From positions 36,334,001 to 36,398,000 of the forward strand of contig OX485806.1 of NCBI GenBank assembly GCA_950295325.1: 64,000 bases of DNA, in the 5' to 3' direction. A model generated the notes under the pieces. It had not been told where the DNA came from. It worked only from the letters and a program-made list of their open reading frames with translations, and did not search any database. Below, one piece after another: positions 11,376 to 22,512 of the stretch. Position 1 is the first letter of the stretch. Each line of letters starts with the position of its first letter. A program made the position numbers and the translations under genes. The DNA comes from Polytrichum commune. Taxonomy: Eukaryota > Streptophyta > Polytrichopsida > Polytrichales > Polytrichaceae.

Positions 11376-12322
11376 CAGTTTAACCTCGATAATGTCACAC
11401 CATCCGTTTCACCAAAAAGTGTGATATAAATAAGGTGTGACATATTTGATAATGTCACATTTGGAAGATTTATGCATACTGTGATATTATCAAAGAAATA
11501 GGTAGAAAAACAAATAAAATTTACAATTTTCAAAAGAAAATAACAAAGATAAGAATTCAATGTTTTAAAATATAAAATTAAATCCAAAAGCTTGAATAAC
11601 AAAGATAGCACATCATAATGTGTCAGTAAGATCAGGTTAAGACCTCTCACTAGAAACAAAGAAGCTCCTAATGTCACATGATTTTGTTGACATTGATGTT
11701 AAATGTGCAACACCGATTCTAATGAGCTTGTCATGGATTTTTTTCCATTCCTAACAACTCTATAGTGTTGAAAATTTGAGAACCTTAACTAGCCATAAAA
11801 TTCAAAACATCTTTAACATATTTTTGTACATCACTTAACTTCACTACCTTAGACTCAACATCATTGCTATCATCAATCAATGGGTCTACTTCTACGGGAT
11901 CATGTACCTCTTGGCCATCTTGCACTAATTGCACAAGCTCCTCAGTAGAATACTCCACCTCAAAATCATCTTCACCTTCCATGTTTACGCACTCTAATGG
12001 AGAAAGCTTCTCTAGAGGCTTGCCTTGGACATCAAAGCCCAAATTACAATGTTCTCGGTTCCAAGAATGGAGATCCAGGCGGAAAGGCGGGCCGAGATGC
12101 CGACGTCATCCATAGATTTTGTTGTCCATCCGGCCTTTTTTCATCCATATGACTTGTTATTATCACACTTACACTACAAATTTTGGGAAAAAGTAGTGAC
12201 ATTATCAAGGGTGATAGGGATAATAATGAGGGAGTTTTACACTAGAAAATTTGGTTTCGAAGTTTTGGATGACAATATCAAGGTGTTCTATAAACAAAGG
12301 TGACGTTAGCGAGGTCAGAGTG
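11376..12322 (-). mobile_element. Tigger/pogo derivative retaining transposase tail
   Basis: The left end CAGTTTAACCTCGATAATGT, and the reverse complement of the right end CACTCTGACCTCGCTAACGT, are diverged TIRs flanked by TA (11374-11375 and 12323-12324). The minus-strand interior keeps the transposase C-terminus (11785-12042), followed in minus-strand sense by a conserved segment matching 5440-5530 of the derivative at 5028. The HTH and DDE parts are deleted. Sequence of the same tail recurs just downstream at 12640-12800. Confidence 0.8.
11785..12042 (-). pseudogene. Tigger-like transposase, C-terminal acidic tail only
   Basis: An 85-codon frame with an acidic stretch (EGEDDFEVEYSTEELVQLVQ) and a conserved end KYVKDVLNFMAS. 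Acidic tails of this kind close Tigger/pogo transposases beyond the DDE_1 domain. No catalytic or DNA-binding residues remain. The upstream part was lost in the deletion that formed the element, so it cannot transpose on its own. Homologous tails occur at about 5320-5420 (plus) and 12640-12800 (minus). Confidence 0.6.
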
Positions 12323-12800
12323 TACCACCTTGCGAAGTTGCGCTTATAAGCTCAAGTAGCTCTAAAGCAGCTCCCAAGTAGCTCCCCTTGAAGCGGTTGG
12401 GAGGAAGCTTCTTTCAGGCCTGTTAGGGCATCGCCACCCATTCCCCCCAACGCCAACGGGGGGAGGGTCTGGATGGCGTGGGCCGGCCACTGTGCCGGGG
12501 CAGCTCCTGTGCTCTTTGCCAGCGGGCCCGGGCAGCGGCCTGCCAACCGCACACGTGGCGGACTGCGGAGGGGGGTCACTGACAAGGCCCCCTTCCTTGT
12601 GCTTTCCACCATCCTCCACCCCCTTCCCTACACCTTCCTCTCCGCCCCTTCTAATGTCACATTGTTTTAGTGATGTTAAATGTCCAACACCAATTCCCAT
12701 GACTTTGTCATGGATGTTTCCCATTCCTAACAAAACCTAAGTGTCGAAAATCTGGGAACCTTGGCTAGCCATAAATTTCAAAACATCTTTAGCATATTTT
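12323..12800. other. GC-rich patch plus Tigger tail remnant
   Basis: 12400-12640 is markedly GC-rich relative to its surroundings and gives long frames on both strands without recognisable domains. 12640-12800 matches the 3' tail of the Tigger derivatives (TTCTAATGTCACATTGTTTT onward, minus-strand sense). The GC-rich patch is probably an insertion into that older Tigger copy. Confidence 0.5.
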
Positions 12801-14032
12801 TAGGCCTCGAGATATGAGAGTCGTGCAACATTTTATAATGTTGTGGCTAGTGTGACTAATACCTTGGCAGGGTATTAGTCACATTAGTCACATCCTTATA
12901 CAATCGTCTATAATTTCATTTTATTGTATATGAATTTGCATGTGAAGAAATTCCTATCATAACCATGACCAAAACCAACACACTCCAACATGTACTAGAC
13001 CATTTTAACGATTTCTCAATTTCAAATTCAATTTAAAGAGAATAAAAATCAAAAAAATCAAAACAATATGTCACAATATCAAATGACCGTAAAAACTTTC
13101 AAAATCCAAACTTCCTTGACGTAGCAACTATACAAAAAATTATCACAAACTTAGGCCTCGAGGTATGAGAGTCGTGCAACATTTTATAATGTTGTGACTA
13201 ATGTGACTAATACCTCGGCAGGGTATTAGTCACATTAGTCACATCATTATACAATCGTCTCTAATCTTATTGTATTATATATGAATATGCATGTGAAACA
13301 TTCCTATCATTACCATGACCAAAACCAACACACTCCAACATGTACTAGACCATTTTAACGATTTCTCGATTTGAAATTGAATTTAAAGCAAATTAAAATT
13401 AAAAAAATTAAAAAAATATGTCACAATATCAAATGACCGTAAAAACTTCCAAAATCCAAACTTCCTTGATGTAGCAACTATACAAAAAATTATCACAAAC
13501 TTAGGCCTCGAGGTATGAGAGTTGTGCAAGATTTTATAATGTTGTGACTAATGTGACCAATACCTTGGCAAGGTATTAGTCACATTAGTCACATCCTTAT
13601 ACAATCGTCTATAATTTCATTTTATTGTATATGAATTTGCATGTGAAGAAATTCCTATCATAACCATGACCAAAACCAACACACTCCAACATGTACTAGA
13701 TCATTTTAACGATTTCTCAATTTCTAATTGAATTTAAAGCAAATAAAAAAAAATTCATTACAATATGTCACAATATCAAATGACCGTAAAAATTTGCACA
13801 ATTGAACCTTCTCTAATGTGGCAACTATACCAAAAATTGTAACAAAGTTAAGCCTCATGGTGTGAGAGTTGTGCAAGATTTTATAACGTTGTGACTAATG
13901 TGACGAATAACTCGGTAGGGTATTGGTTACATTAGTCACATCATTATATAATCTTATAAAATATTATTTTATTTTATATAAAATTGCACGCAAAACATTC
14001 TTATCTTGACAATGACAAAAACCAACACATAC
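12801..14032. repeat. ~350-bp tandem satellite, about 3.5 copies
   Basis: Units begin TAGGCCTCGAGGTATGAGAG-like at 12801, 13152, 13502 and about 13849, giving periods of 351, 350 and about 347 bp. Each unit contains a ~50-bp imperfect palindrome centred on a GGCAGGGTATTAGTCACATT region, with TGACTAATGTGACTAATACC as the opposing arm. The last unit is truncated by the hAT insertion at 14041; possible diverged continuation lies after 15287. Units differ by only a few percent. Confidence 0.9.
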
Positions 14033-14040
14033 CTATAGGT

Positions 14041-15279
14041 CAGTGCTCAAAATTGAAGTCTTCAGTGCCCTTCAAATGGGTTTTGGGACTTCAAAAAATA
14101 CCTCAAGGAAAACAGCCCTTCAAAACATAATCCTCATGTCTAAGTGCTCCCGTCACTTGAAGTGCTGAATAAATAGTACCCTTCAAGTACTGTTCATCAT
14201 CTCAAGTAGTTGTTTAACTCCGGCTGTCTAACTTTGGGCTCCATATCTCAGATCCAGATGGGAATTGGTTCAAAACTTGAGAATTCTGATTCCCGAATGA
14301 TTCAGCTTCCAAGTTCCGGTGGTTTGAACTTTGAAGCTTCCGATCAGTTAGACCAGTCAAGCTTATAATTCAGTCTGGTGCAGCTTATATAGTTTGGTCC
14401 AACTGGAGAGATCTTGTATGTTGATAGGTTTGGTTGTAAGAAAGTGCATACTTTGCACTATGACTCTATGCCTGGGTGTGATGTAGGGGGCTCGTTGGAG
14501 GATTGCATCACCCTTGATAGACTATACGTCCAAAAGGTTATTGACTCACTAAATGATCGCTTCCCTGACTTGCCCATTTTTAATGCGGCCAGGCTTTTCA
14601 GCCCAAAACACTATCCCGTGGATGCATTGGATCGAGGCACTTCAACTGAGCAATGGTTGAACCGGTTGGTAACACATTTCAAGTGGAGCTCTGTTCTTGT
14701 TGATCAAGCCAATGTGGAGTTGCTCGAATTTGTGGAGATGTTATCTTCAGCTTGTCAACACCGAAGTATGCATGAAGATTGGGTTTTTTGTGGCCGTGAC
14801 CGAGAGTTTAAGATTGATTGGCCAACCCTAATGTCGCTATGGCAAGCCATACTTGTCATCCCTACTAGCACTGTTGTTTGTGAGCGTGGTTTTTCAAAGC
14901 AGAATTGGGTTAAGAGCGAAAGGAGAACATGCCTAAACCTTGACACACTTGATGCATTGATGAGGGTTAGCCTAAACAGTTTGGGAGTTGAATTCATGGA
15001 TTGGAATGGCATTTTTGACACTTGGAAAACCGCTACAATAACCAACAAGCGTAGGGCATTGTCACTTCAAGAGGTGGAGTTAGATGGTTGATTCTTCATT
15101 ATTTCATTGTACTAGAAGCATGTACCATGCAAATCATGCATAATTTTAATATAAATTTTATATTTCTTTGAAAATTTTCCATTGACGTCCTATATTTAGA
15201 TATGCCCTTCAATTGCAATGTTGAAATTTCAGAGCCCTTCAAAATGAAATTCATATGAGGGCTTCAATTTTGAGCACTG
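14041..15279 (+). mobile_element. hAT deletion derivative, copy 1
   Basis: Ends CAGTGCTCAAAATTGAAG and CTTCAATTTTGAGCACTG are perfect inverted repeats, flanked by the perfect 8-bp TSD CTATAGGT (14033-14040 and 15280-15287), the hAT hallmark. A CCCTTCAA-type repeat recurs near both ends (14067, 14118, 14180; 15206, 15234), as sub-terminal transposase sites often do. The element is inserted in the satellite. It encodes only the C-terminal transposase region. Confidence 0.95.
14414..15091 (+). CDS. hAT transposase C-terminal dimerisation domain, 225 aa
   Basis: An uninterrupted 225-codon frame. Residues about 145-200 carry the hAT dimerisation signature: ILVIPTSTVVCERGFSKQNW followed by VKSERRTCLNLDTLDALMRV. 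The region in front (YVQKVIDSLNDRFPDLPIF) matches the segment usually lying between the DDE core and the dimerisation domain. The BED zinc finger and catalytic residues are missing, so no transposition activity is expected. The sister frame at 24142-24819 differs at about 15 of 225 positions. The first ATG codes for an internal methionine of the parent protein; translation of this fragment is unproven. A protein of this kind could dimerise with, and poison, full-length transposase, but that is inference. Confidence 0.75.
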   Translation: MYVDRFGCKKVHTLHYDSMPGCDVGGSLEDCITLDRLYVQKVIDSLNDRFPDLPIFNAARLFSPKHYPVDALDRGTSTEQWLNRLVTHFKWSSVLVDQANVELLEFVEMLSSACQHRSMHEDWVFCGRDREFKIDWPTLMSLWQAILVIPTSTVVCERGFSKQNWVKSERRTCLNLDTLDALMRVSLNSLGVEFMDWNGIFDTWKTATITNKRRALSLQEVELDG

Positions 15280-15287
15280 CTATAGGT

Positions 15288-15930
15288 GTTTGGCCGTTCT
15301 ATTATTCTCTTAATTTAAGCTAAATTTGAGGTTATTTAAAAACTACCATGATAGCGTTCAATTATTTAGTAATTGAAATCATTTAAAATATTAAATGAAA
15401 TAACTATGAGTTACGTTATACTTAACATTTGTATATATGATGTTTTTACTTTATGTTCTTTTACTTTAATATATTTCTTTTATATTTAATATACATTTTT
15501 ATTGGACCTTTTGTTGGCCCCCCTTCCGGTGATCCCATTCCACCACCTCGTTCCCTCCGACCAGCCATTGACAAAACCTCCAACAGTGGCAGACTGAAAA
15601 AATCAAGTTTTGGAGGGTGGAAAAATTGCACACCAAGCTGCCGTCCAAGGCAGCTGGGATGGCGTGACCGGCAGTGGGTTTAGGGTTGCCGGGAGGGCGG
15701 TGGCGGCTGTACCGGGACCCACCCCGGTCACCTGCCGTTGGCGTGGAAGTTGGGGGGAACGGTGGCGATGGCCTTATAATCCCACCTGCAAATATACGAC
15801 AAAGTGGGCCTTGGTTGTCAGGCCCGACTATCGTGCAAACCTGCCTTTCCTAGTAGTGATAGCCACAAACAATACGAAAAAAAAAAAAAAAAAAAACCTC
15901 CCCCTGAACCCATGCTGACTACGGAATATA
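15288..15930. other. Intergenic, no recognisable gene
   Basis: AT-rich to 15500, then a GC-rich stretch 15510-15800 with long frames lacking motifs, ending in a run of about 20 A at 15877-15897. The A-run after GC-rich sequence may be the 3' end of an old retroposed sequence, but no TSD was identified. Confidence 0.4.
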
Positions 15931-15932
15931 TA

Positions 15933-17055
15933 CAGTCCACCCTCTATAAATGTTACACCTATAAGTGTTAACCCTCTCGAAATGTTAACTTTCTTCTACT
16001 CCCCACATATTGCACACTATAAATGTTAAACGTGTTAACTGTTAACAAAATGGTACTTCCTTCTTTATAAATTTGACTCTATAAATGTTAACGAATGAAA
16101 TACAACCATAATATGGATGATAAAAACTACACATCCAGTTACATTCCTCTCTCTCTCACCATGCGTTAGGGCGAGGCATAGGGCAGCGAGGGTGGGGTGG
16201 CGGTGTGATAAACTCTTTTAAGGCTCAATATCGCAAGTTGTTGATTGAGCACAAGTTGGACAAACTAATGAGCAATGAGGACCAGAGATTGATGTTTATG
16301 AAGCGATGAAAATGCTAGAATGTGCGTGGAGGTTGAAAGTCACATCTAATGTGATTTATCATTGTTATAGACATACCGGTATGCTCCTACTACCTGATTT
16401 GAATGGAGTTTCCATTCCAAATCCTCAAGTGGAATTGCAGGAGTTAACTAGTCTTTTGGAAAGACTAAGTTTGGCTACTAATAGTTCTAGTGATGGAAGT
16501 TCAAGAATGGAGGCACAAGAGTATGTGCAATACGAATTAGACTTTGATTTGAACAATCCATATGAGGTCACTGAAGAGGATGTATGGGATGTTTTAGGCT
16601 CTATTGGTGGGACTTCTAATGTCTCAGATGATGATTGTGAGGGAGAGGAGTGTGAGGTGGAACCCATTCCATCTTATAGTGACTTGCAATCTAGTTTTGG
16701 TACCATTAGAAGGTACATGGAATCACGTTCATGTGATGTTTCCAAGTATGTGGGTTTGTTGGTGCAGATTGAGAAATATTTGCAAGTTGTGCATGCAAAT
16801 GAATCTCACCAAAGAACCATTGATTCATACTTCACGTGTGATTTGTAAACTTGATATTGAATAAAGTTTTGATTGGGTTTGCAATTTTATGAATGGTATT
16901 CTCTCACAAGGACTCTTCACAATTGCTTATATTTATAAATGTTAAGATTTGTATATTGCTCAAAAAAGAAATTTTATAATTGTTAACTGTTAACACCTCT
17001 ATAAATGTTAACTTTGATCCACTCCCGAGGGTTAACATTTATAGAGGGTAGACTG
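15933..17055 (+). mobile_element. Tigger/pogo deletion derivative with C-terminal ORF
   Basis: Left end CAGTCCACCCTCTATAAATG and right end CATTTATAGAGGGTAGACTG are TIRs flanked by TA (15931-15932 and 17056-17057). Sub-terminal repeats of CTATAAATGTTAAC occur at both ends (15945-16095 and 16930-17045). The interior holds only the downstream part of the transposase gene. The family differs from that at 5028 and 11376 (TATAAATGTTA versus GATAATGTCAC). Confidence 0.9.
16225..16848 (+). pseudogene. Tigger-like transposase, C-terminal fragment
   Basis: From 16306 an open 180-codon frame begins MKMLECAWRLKVTSNVIYHC, matching the helical segment that follows the DDE_1 domain of CENP-B-like transposases (AW..VT..TI.NC). 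Just upstream, 16225-16305 reads as FKAQYRKLLIEHKLDKLM in another frame, the expected preceding segment, separated by a frameshift near 16303. Then comes an acidic linker (YELDFDLNNPYEVTEEDVWD) and an end QRTIDSYF. The HTH and catalytic D residues are absent. Confidence 0.7.
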
Positions 17056-17152
17056 TAGATCTGCCTGAACCTAGGCTAGCAGCAAACTTGCATGCCCTAA
17101 TTCCCTAAGTACGCATGCTTGTCAAGACGAGTGCCATTTGATGGATATGTTT

Positions 17153-17410
17153 AAATACCCCCATCGAGCGTGGCTCAGAGGCCAGGTTCGGGAGGGGGTG
17201 GCAGGGGTGGGGTAAAACTTGCCCCCTATTTTTTTAATTGGGTGGGGCCTTACTTGATCTCATAGGGGGCTTCCTAGAGTAATTTGGGGCCGCATGACCC
17301 AAATATAGCAAAAAAAACCAAAAAAAATCCCCAAGGGGCCAAAACGGGGAGGGCCAGAAAAATGAACCCCACCGAACCTGACCTCCGAGCCACGCTCGAT
17401 GGGGGTATTT
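17153..17410. mobile_element. Fold-back MITE, core shared with 7817-8179
   Basis: Inverted arms AAATACCCCCATCGAGCGTG and the mirrored end flank a ~160-bp core. The core is the reverse complement of the core of the element at 7817-8179 (GGGTGGGGCCTTACTTGATC, GAGTAATTTGGGGCCG), while the outer arms differ between the two copies. A TSD was not found at these ends. Confidence 0.75.
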
Positions 17411-17544
17411 AGACCCACCCGCCATTGATAGGGAAGAACTTAATGCCTACACAAGGACAAGTAAAGGCCAGAGGTCGCAGGGCCTTGGAGGACCGAACCC
17501 ACGGGGATGACTTGTGGCTAGGGGCGAAAGGCCTAGTACAGATG

Positions 17545-18456
17545 AACTACACAAAATATGATACTTAGGGCCGCTTCACACTATGGCCGTCCAAGTCAAG
17601 AGCCCGTGGGATTGAGTGGCCAAACTTTGTTGAGAGTCCAAAGAAATGAGCTGAAAATAGTCAGTCAATAAAATATAGTAAGTGGAGCCTTTGGCCGGGC
17701 ATAGTGTGAAGCTTCCAAAGACCAAGCCCAAAGTCCAAACCTTTGGCCATGAACTCCCACGGTCTATCGACTTGGACGGCCATCGTGTGAAGCCTCCAAA
17801 GGCCGAGCCCAAAGTCCAAACCCAAAGGACCAACCCACTTTATTCCTTGCTCAAAATAACTCCTCCAATCTAACAGCCAAGACCTTGTCAATGATTGATA
17901 TTTTAATGAAAAAAAACCAAAGGCCTCTCGACTATAGTTTGGGTTTTCATCCCTGTCCGACCCAAACTTCCTTCGAGAGTTTGTCGCCTTCTTCAAAAAG
18001 TAATCATTTTAAATTGCGACGGCCTTTGGCCATAGTGTGAAGGGTCGAGAGGCCGAACTCTTGGTTTCTTGCAATTTGATTGGTGGAGATCGACAGCCTC
18101 TCGACCTTCGGCCATAGTGTGAAGCACCCCTTAGTGTTTGATACATTAAATACGAACGCATACACTAAATATCAATAACCCTATGAAAGTAAGTAACATT
18201 GAATGTAAACTCAAACACTAAATATCAACTATGGTAATATGTGGAAGTTACATGTTTTAATTTAGTGTTAATAAGGGTATGAAACAAAAGGATAAAATAA
18301 GGGAAGTGGCAGTAGGGAAGGTAACGGCACATTTATGTCTAACACTAATTGTCAAAGAATTGAAAATCAGTGGTGAGCATGGTAGGATGGTAACAACACT
18401 AAATATAATCAAACACTAAACATAATCAAACACTAAATTTCATATTTTGTGTAGTT
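17545..18456. mobile_element. CTACAC-ended MITE, interrupted by a Harbinger MITE
   Basis: Left end CTACACAAAATATGATACTT (interrupted at its TTA by the element at 17568) and right end TTTCATATTTTGTGTAG are inverted repeats. Many AACACTAAATAT repeats lie inside. Removing the 563-bp insertion and one TTA rejoins the terminal repeat, so the order of insertion is clear. No coding capacity. Confidence 0.65.
17568..18130. mobile_element. PIF/Harbinger-type MITE, 563 bp
   Basis: Left end GGGCCGCTTCACACTATGGC and right end GCCATAGTGTGAAGCACCCC are inverted repeats flanked by TTA on both sides (17565-17567 and 18131-18133). The interior is similar along its length to 6322-6909. It is inserted within the CTACAC-ended element. 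Confidence 0.85.
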
Positions 18457-18610
18457 TTCAAACTTCACTAATTTTTCACTCATTATTAGCCATCCCTCAC
18501 TAATTGGGATAATCAATGTAGTTAGATTATGGTGTCTAAAACACACTTGGCTTTTACACAAACCAACTTTGTGTCGTTTGAAAGGACCTTTTAGGCGGTC
18601 ACTTTACACA

Positions 18611-18834
18611 CTACACTAAATATGATATTTCGTCTGACTTATTATTTGGAATTATGCAATGCTATAACTGTCTATTGTGCATCTCATTCTTTACCAATCA
18701 TGGTCGAATTGGTTGTTTACACACTATAGAACATTAACATTTTTACTTGCTTAAATAATATATTAATAGTAGAAAGATATAGGAATTGTAACTCCGAACA
18801 GTAAGTGACATCGAACATCATATTTAGTGTAGTG
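18611..18834. mobile_element. Short CTACACTAAATATGAT-ended MITE
   Basis: Left CTACACTAAATATGATATTT and right ATCATATTTAGTGTAG are inverted repeats 224 bp apart. No TSD seen. Related termini occur at 17545 and 5539. Confidence 0.6.
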
Positions 18835-19969
18835 ATATGGATCAAGCCACAATTCTTTTGACTAATTTGCATCAAAACATGTGGTCATTTTGTGAGCCTA
18901 GTCATTTGGGTTGACAACCCTCATAGATCTACGGAGCCTAAGACAATAATGGAACCTAAAAGGTGAGATAGAATTTTGGGCATGTCAAATAACTTGGGAA
19001 ATTTCCAAACAAAAAATGCATAGATTGAGAAAACTATAAAGAGTCTACAATTTTTTTTCACAAATAATAATTTCATTTGCAACTTATAGAAATTTGCAAA
19101 GTTGTTTTAAAACATGATCCTTATAGGTAGGTTAGATAACCTGAAATCATTTCAAAAGAAAATCCATAGATTTGAAAACTCAGAAAGAATCTACAAAATT
19201 ATTCTTAAAAATTATTAAATCATTAAGCAATGACCTTAAGTTTGAGAAGTAGCAACTTACTTCTCAAACTTAATAGAAGTAGCAATGACCTTAAGTTTGA
19301 GAAGTAAGTTGTCATGATTCATATTCATGAAAGTGTGGATGTTAATGACTCTCGTTTAGGATAGTAGTAAGTAGTTTGGAACAAGAGCTCTACCGATTAT
19401 ATCTAATATCAGAAGATATTAGTGGAAAACTCAATATGTACAACTATGAATATATTAATATTCTTTTTGTGAAGTTTTGGTGTATAAATGGTAAATTCAT
19501 ATGGTGAATTTTGGTGTTATTCTGGTGAAATATATTTAAGTTCATATTTGATGTTTTTGAAAACAATTGTGATACATTTTTAATTAAGAAGTAAAATTCA
19601 TTTGAAGATATCGTTATAATTTACATTTAATTGATTAAATTGAAAATTCGAAGGATAATGTTATATCAATATTTTAGTCCCGTGTTTGGTACTTTAATGT
19701 TATTTTATAGAATATATTTGATGTAATTCAATATATACTTGTAAAATTACAAAATGTTCATGTGAGTTAATTGATGAGACATTACAAATTCATAACCGCG
19801 ACAAACAGTTGGTTATGATTATGTGGTTGGTGATTATCTTTTTTTAATTCAATTTCATTACACATTACACAAAAGTTGTTGTAGGCATGCTTCAAATTTA
19901 GAGAGTAGAAGAACAACGTCAAAGTAATGAAGAATGGCAACCACTGTGTTATATAAACATAGAGAATCT
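18835..19969. other. Intergenic, no recognisable gene
   Basis: Very AT-rich. A short palindromic duplication of TTAAGTTTGAGAAGTAGCAA lies at about 19232-19310. No coding motif recognised. Confidence 0.45.
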
Positions 19970-20400
19970 TCATCAATCTCATCCAAATATGCTTCAAGTT
20001 CATCAATGTTCCAGCCAAATAATAAAGGGGGCATCCTTGTTTAACACCAATGTCGAACATTGCTTCACCATGTGTGTCGCCATTTATTTGAACTTTTGTG
20101 TAGACTACGGTATACATGGCTTTTATAACATGTTGTAAATGAGGTAGTTCACCTAATCATTGGAGGCATGCCCAAAGCTTGTCACATGGGACTATGTTAA
20201 AACCTTTTTTGACATCAACAAACAAGAATAGAGACATCAATGTCCAAATACTTCTTGTATAATTAAAGTATGTAGTATGAGGGTGTGGTCCAAAGTGGAT
20301 CTACCATCCGTGAAAGATGCTTGTCATCTCACTTTGACCCCTTTCAATTCCATCATCAACTAATTATTTTCTTTGAAACATAGCCATAGATTTTTCAATT
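19970..20400 (-). pseudogene. LINE reverse transcriptase fragment
   Basis: In several minus-strand frames the segment reads QASFTDGRSTLDHTLILHTL, then FVDVKKGFNIVPCDKLW, then VQINGDTHGEAMFDIGVKQG CPL (positions about 20340 down to 20030). These correspond to reverse transcriptase motifs before and around the first catalytic Asp (F.D..KAFD.V) and the GVKQGCPLSP motif of non-LTR retrotransposons. The catalytic YADD box was not found. Stops and frameshifts show it is dead. It is related to the better-preserved fragment at 44930-46510. Confidence 0.75.
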
Positions 20401-20730
20401 CCAAGGCCTTTATTACAATGATGGCCATTCTCTCAAATTCATGTTCCACTGAGGTAAAATAATATTCTAATGCACTAAAAACAAAAATTGACTCGCCCCA
20501 AAAGAAGAGAATTGGGTTGGACCAAATTAAGAAGTTAATATGCTTCCTTCATAGTGGACAAGTTTACATAGATAAATTTGAGGTATGGAAAAATCTCCAT
20601 TACCCTTATAGTTGATTATTGATCTAATCTAAATGCCACCCGCATCTTACTTGTTTTTGTTACGTTATGTCATGTGAGCCCAATCGATCTGTGCAAACTC
20701 ATGGGGAAGCTCCCTTTAACTTACTACTTA

Positions 20731-21645
20731 GGGGTTGTTTACACGATGGACCATGAAGTCGTCCTAGGGCCATGTAAGAGTGTTGATTGGTTGTTGAAGT
20801 CGTCCCAGGACCACTTCGGTTTACACCAAGGAAAAAATGATAGAGTGACCATGGAGGTCGAGCTCCCTAAATGACCTATTTTAAGGCCTAAATAGTCCAC
20901 TGACATGATCCTCCGCGTTTTGTGATGAGAGAGGCAAGAGAGGTGGTCTAGTAGGAAAAAACAAGGGACCATGGCAGAGAAATGCCGTTATAATGAATTA
21001 TTAATGTTTTTTTTTTGGGGGGGGGGTATATATGCAACTCTTCCCACTAGGTAAGGCTCACAAGACACACTTTTCAATATCTATGTGTTATAATGAATCT
21101 TGAGAAGCAAGTTTGCCCTATATGTGCCTTGATCATATCATAATCCATGAGACACATCATTTCTTCCCTACACTACCCCTTAAACCGGCTCCCACATGTT
21201 TCACCAAACAATGTGGGACATCTAGAACTCAAGAATTTGAGTACACATGGTGAAGCAGATTGCAAATAATGCTCAATGTACAACACAAGGTACATGTCAC
21301 ATGTAAAATTTAAATCCCTCATTATTTTTTGTAGAAATTTTTGTGAGAAGAGCTGCAAGCCACATCTTCGACATTTAACAAGAAGTGAAAGCAATTGAAG
21401 CCCAAGAGAAGCCAAGAGACAAACTTGAATTTTCTTCAAAACTACCTTTTCTTAGGCATAAATTAAAAAAATAAATCATCACATTCACTTTTTGGTGCAT
21501 GGTCATTCTTCTTGGTCCACATTTGGTTTACAACTAATGAGGGGCCCAAAGGCTTTGTAATTGATTTTTTAAGAAATCAGTCCATGGAAGGTGGTTTTTT
21601 TATTGAAAAAGGCCATCTTCCATGGTCCATGGTGTAAACCGGCCC
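20731..21645. mobile_element. PIF/Harbinger-type non-autonomous element, 915 bp
   Basis: Left end GGGGTTGTTTACACGATGGA and right end TCCATGGTGTAAACCGGCCC are TIRs flanked by TTA (20728-20730 and 21646-21648). The interior includes a G-run at 21016-21026 and no transposase. A truncated relative begins at 60612. Confidence 0.85.
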
Positions 21646-21648
21646 TTA

Positions 21649-22512
21649 TTCACCAAACTCCCATTTCAATGGTGGAGGATAAAGTTTGGTTCAATCAACC
21701 CATCCAAATTTTTGTTGCAGGCACAATCAATTGCCAATGTACATTTGACCCCGGACATGACTTCCTTGTTTCCTACATAATGTCTAGTGAGTACCTTGAA
21801 CCCATGTTGGGGCTTTTGGTTCATACCTCTTGAAAGTCCCAACTTATTTTTGAAATGTAAGATGATCTAAGATAGAAGGCTTGAGACCTAATATTTTGGT
21901 GATTTTAGATGTCATGTTCTAAAATGTTCTAAAATGCAGTAATGAAATTTGGCAATTTAAATCAATATAGGTACAATCTATCAAAACAAGTCTTATACAT
22001 ATCTCCATATGGGAGCATGGGAGGACAAGTCTTTCTCATGCACTTCCAACATGGGTCCAACACCACACATTACACCAACATTCATGATGTCATTCTACAA
22101 AGGGATCAATATAAGCTAACATGAGTCTAAGTTTTCATAATCTACGAATCACATGGTAGAAAACATGGTAGAATTCACTAGTAGAAAACATGGTCCTAAA
22201 GAACATGTTTGTGAGTTTGATTATCAATTCAAGTACTCTAATGTGTTGTGGCAAATGTCAATAAGTTAACTAATATTGACAAATATTGGACATTATATTG
22301 ACAAATAACAAATGTGACATTTGTAGGCCTCTAGGCAACTAAGCTAGGCCCTTAAGTGTACAAAGCACTTAATACCAATAACTATGTAATGCCAATTGAA
22401 TGTTGGCACTGCAAGTAAGAAGGGGTCTACGTGATTACACCTCTCACTTTAAATAATTCATAGGAGGCATGTTGCTAAGTATCATTTGTTGTAGGTCATT
22501 TAAGACCCTTTA
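21649..22512. other. Intergenic, no recognisable gene
   Basis: AT-rich with short frames only. No family recognised. Confidence 0.45.

Noticed and set aside
12352-12740. GC-rich overlapping frames as a coding gene
   Set aside because: Frames are open on both strands because of base composition. No recognised motif, and they run into Tigger tail sequence.
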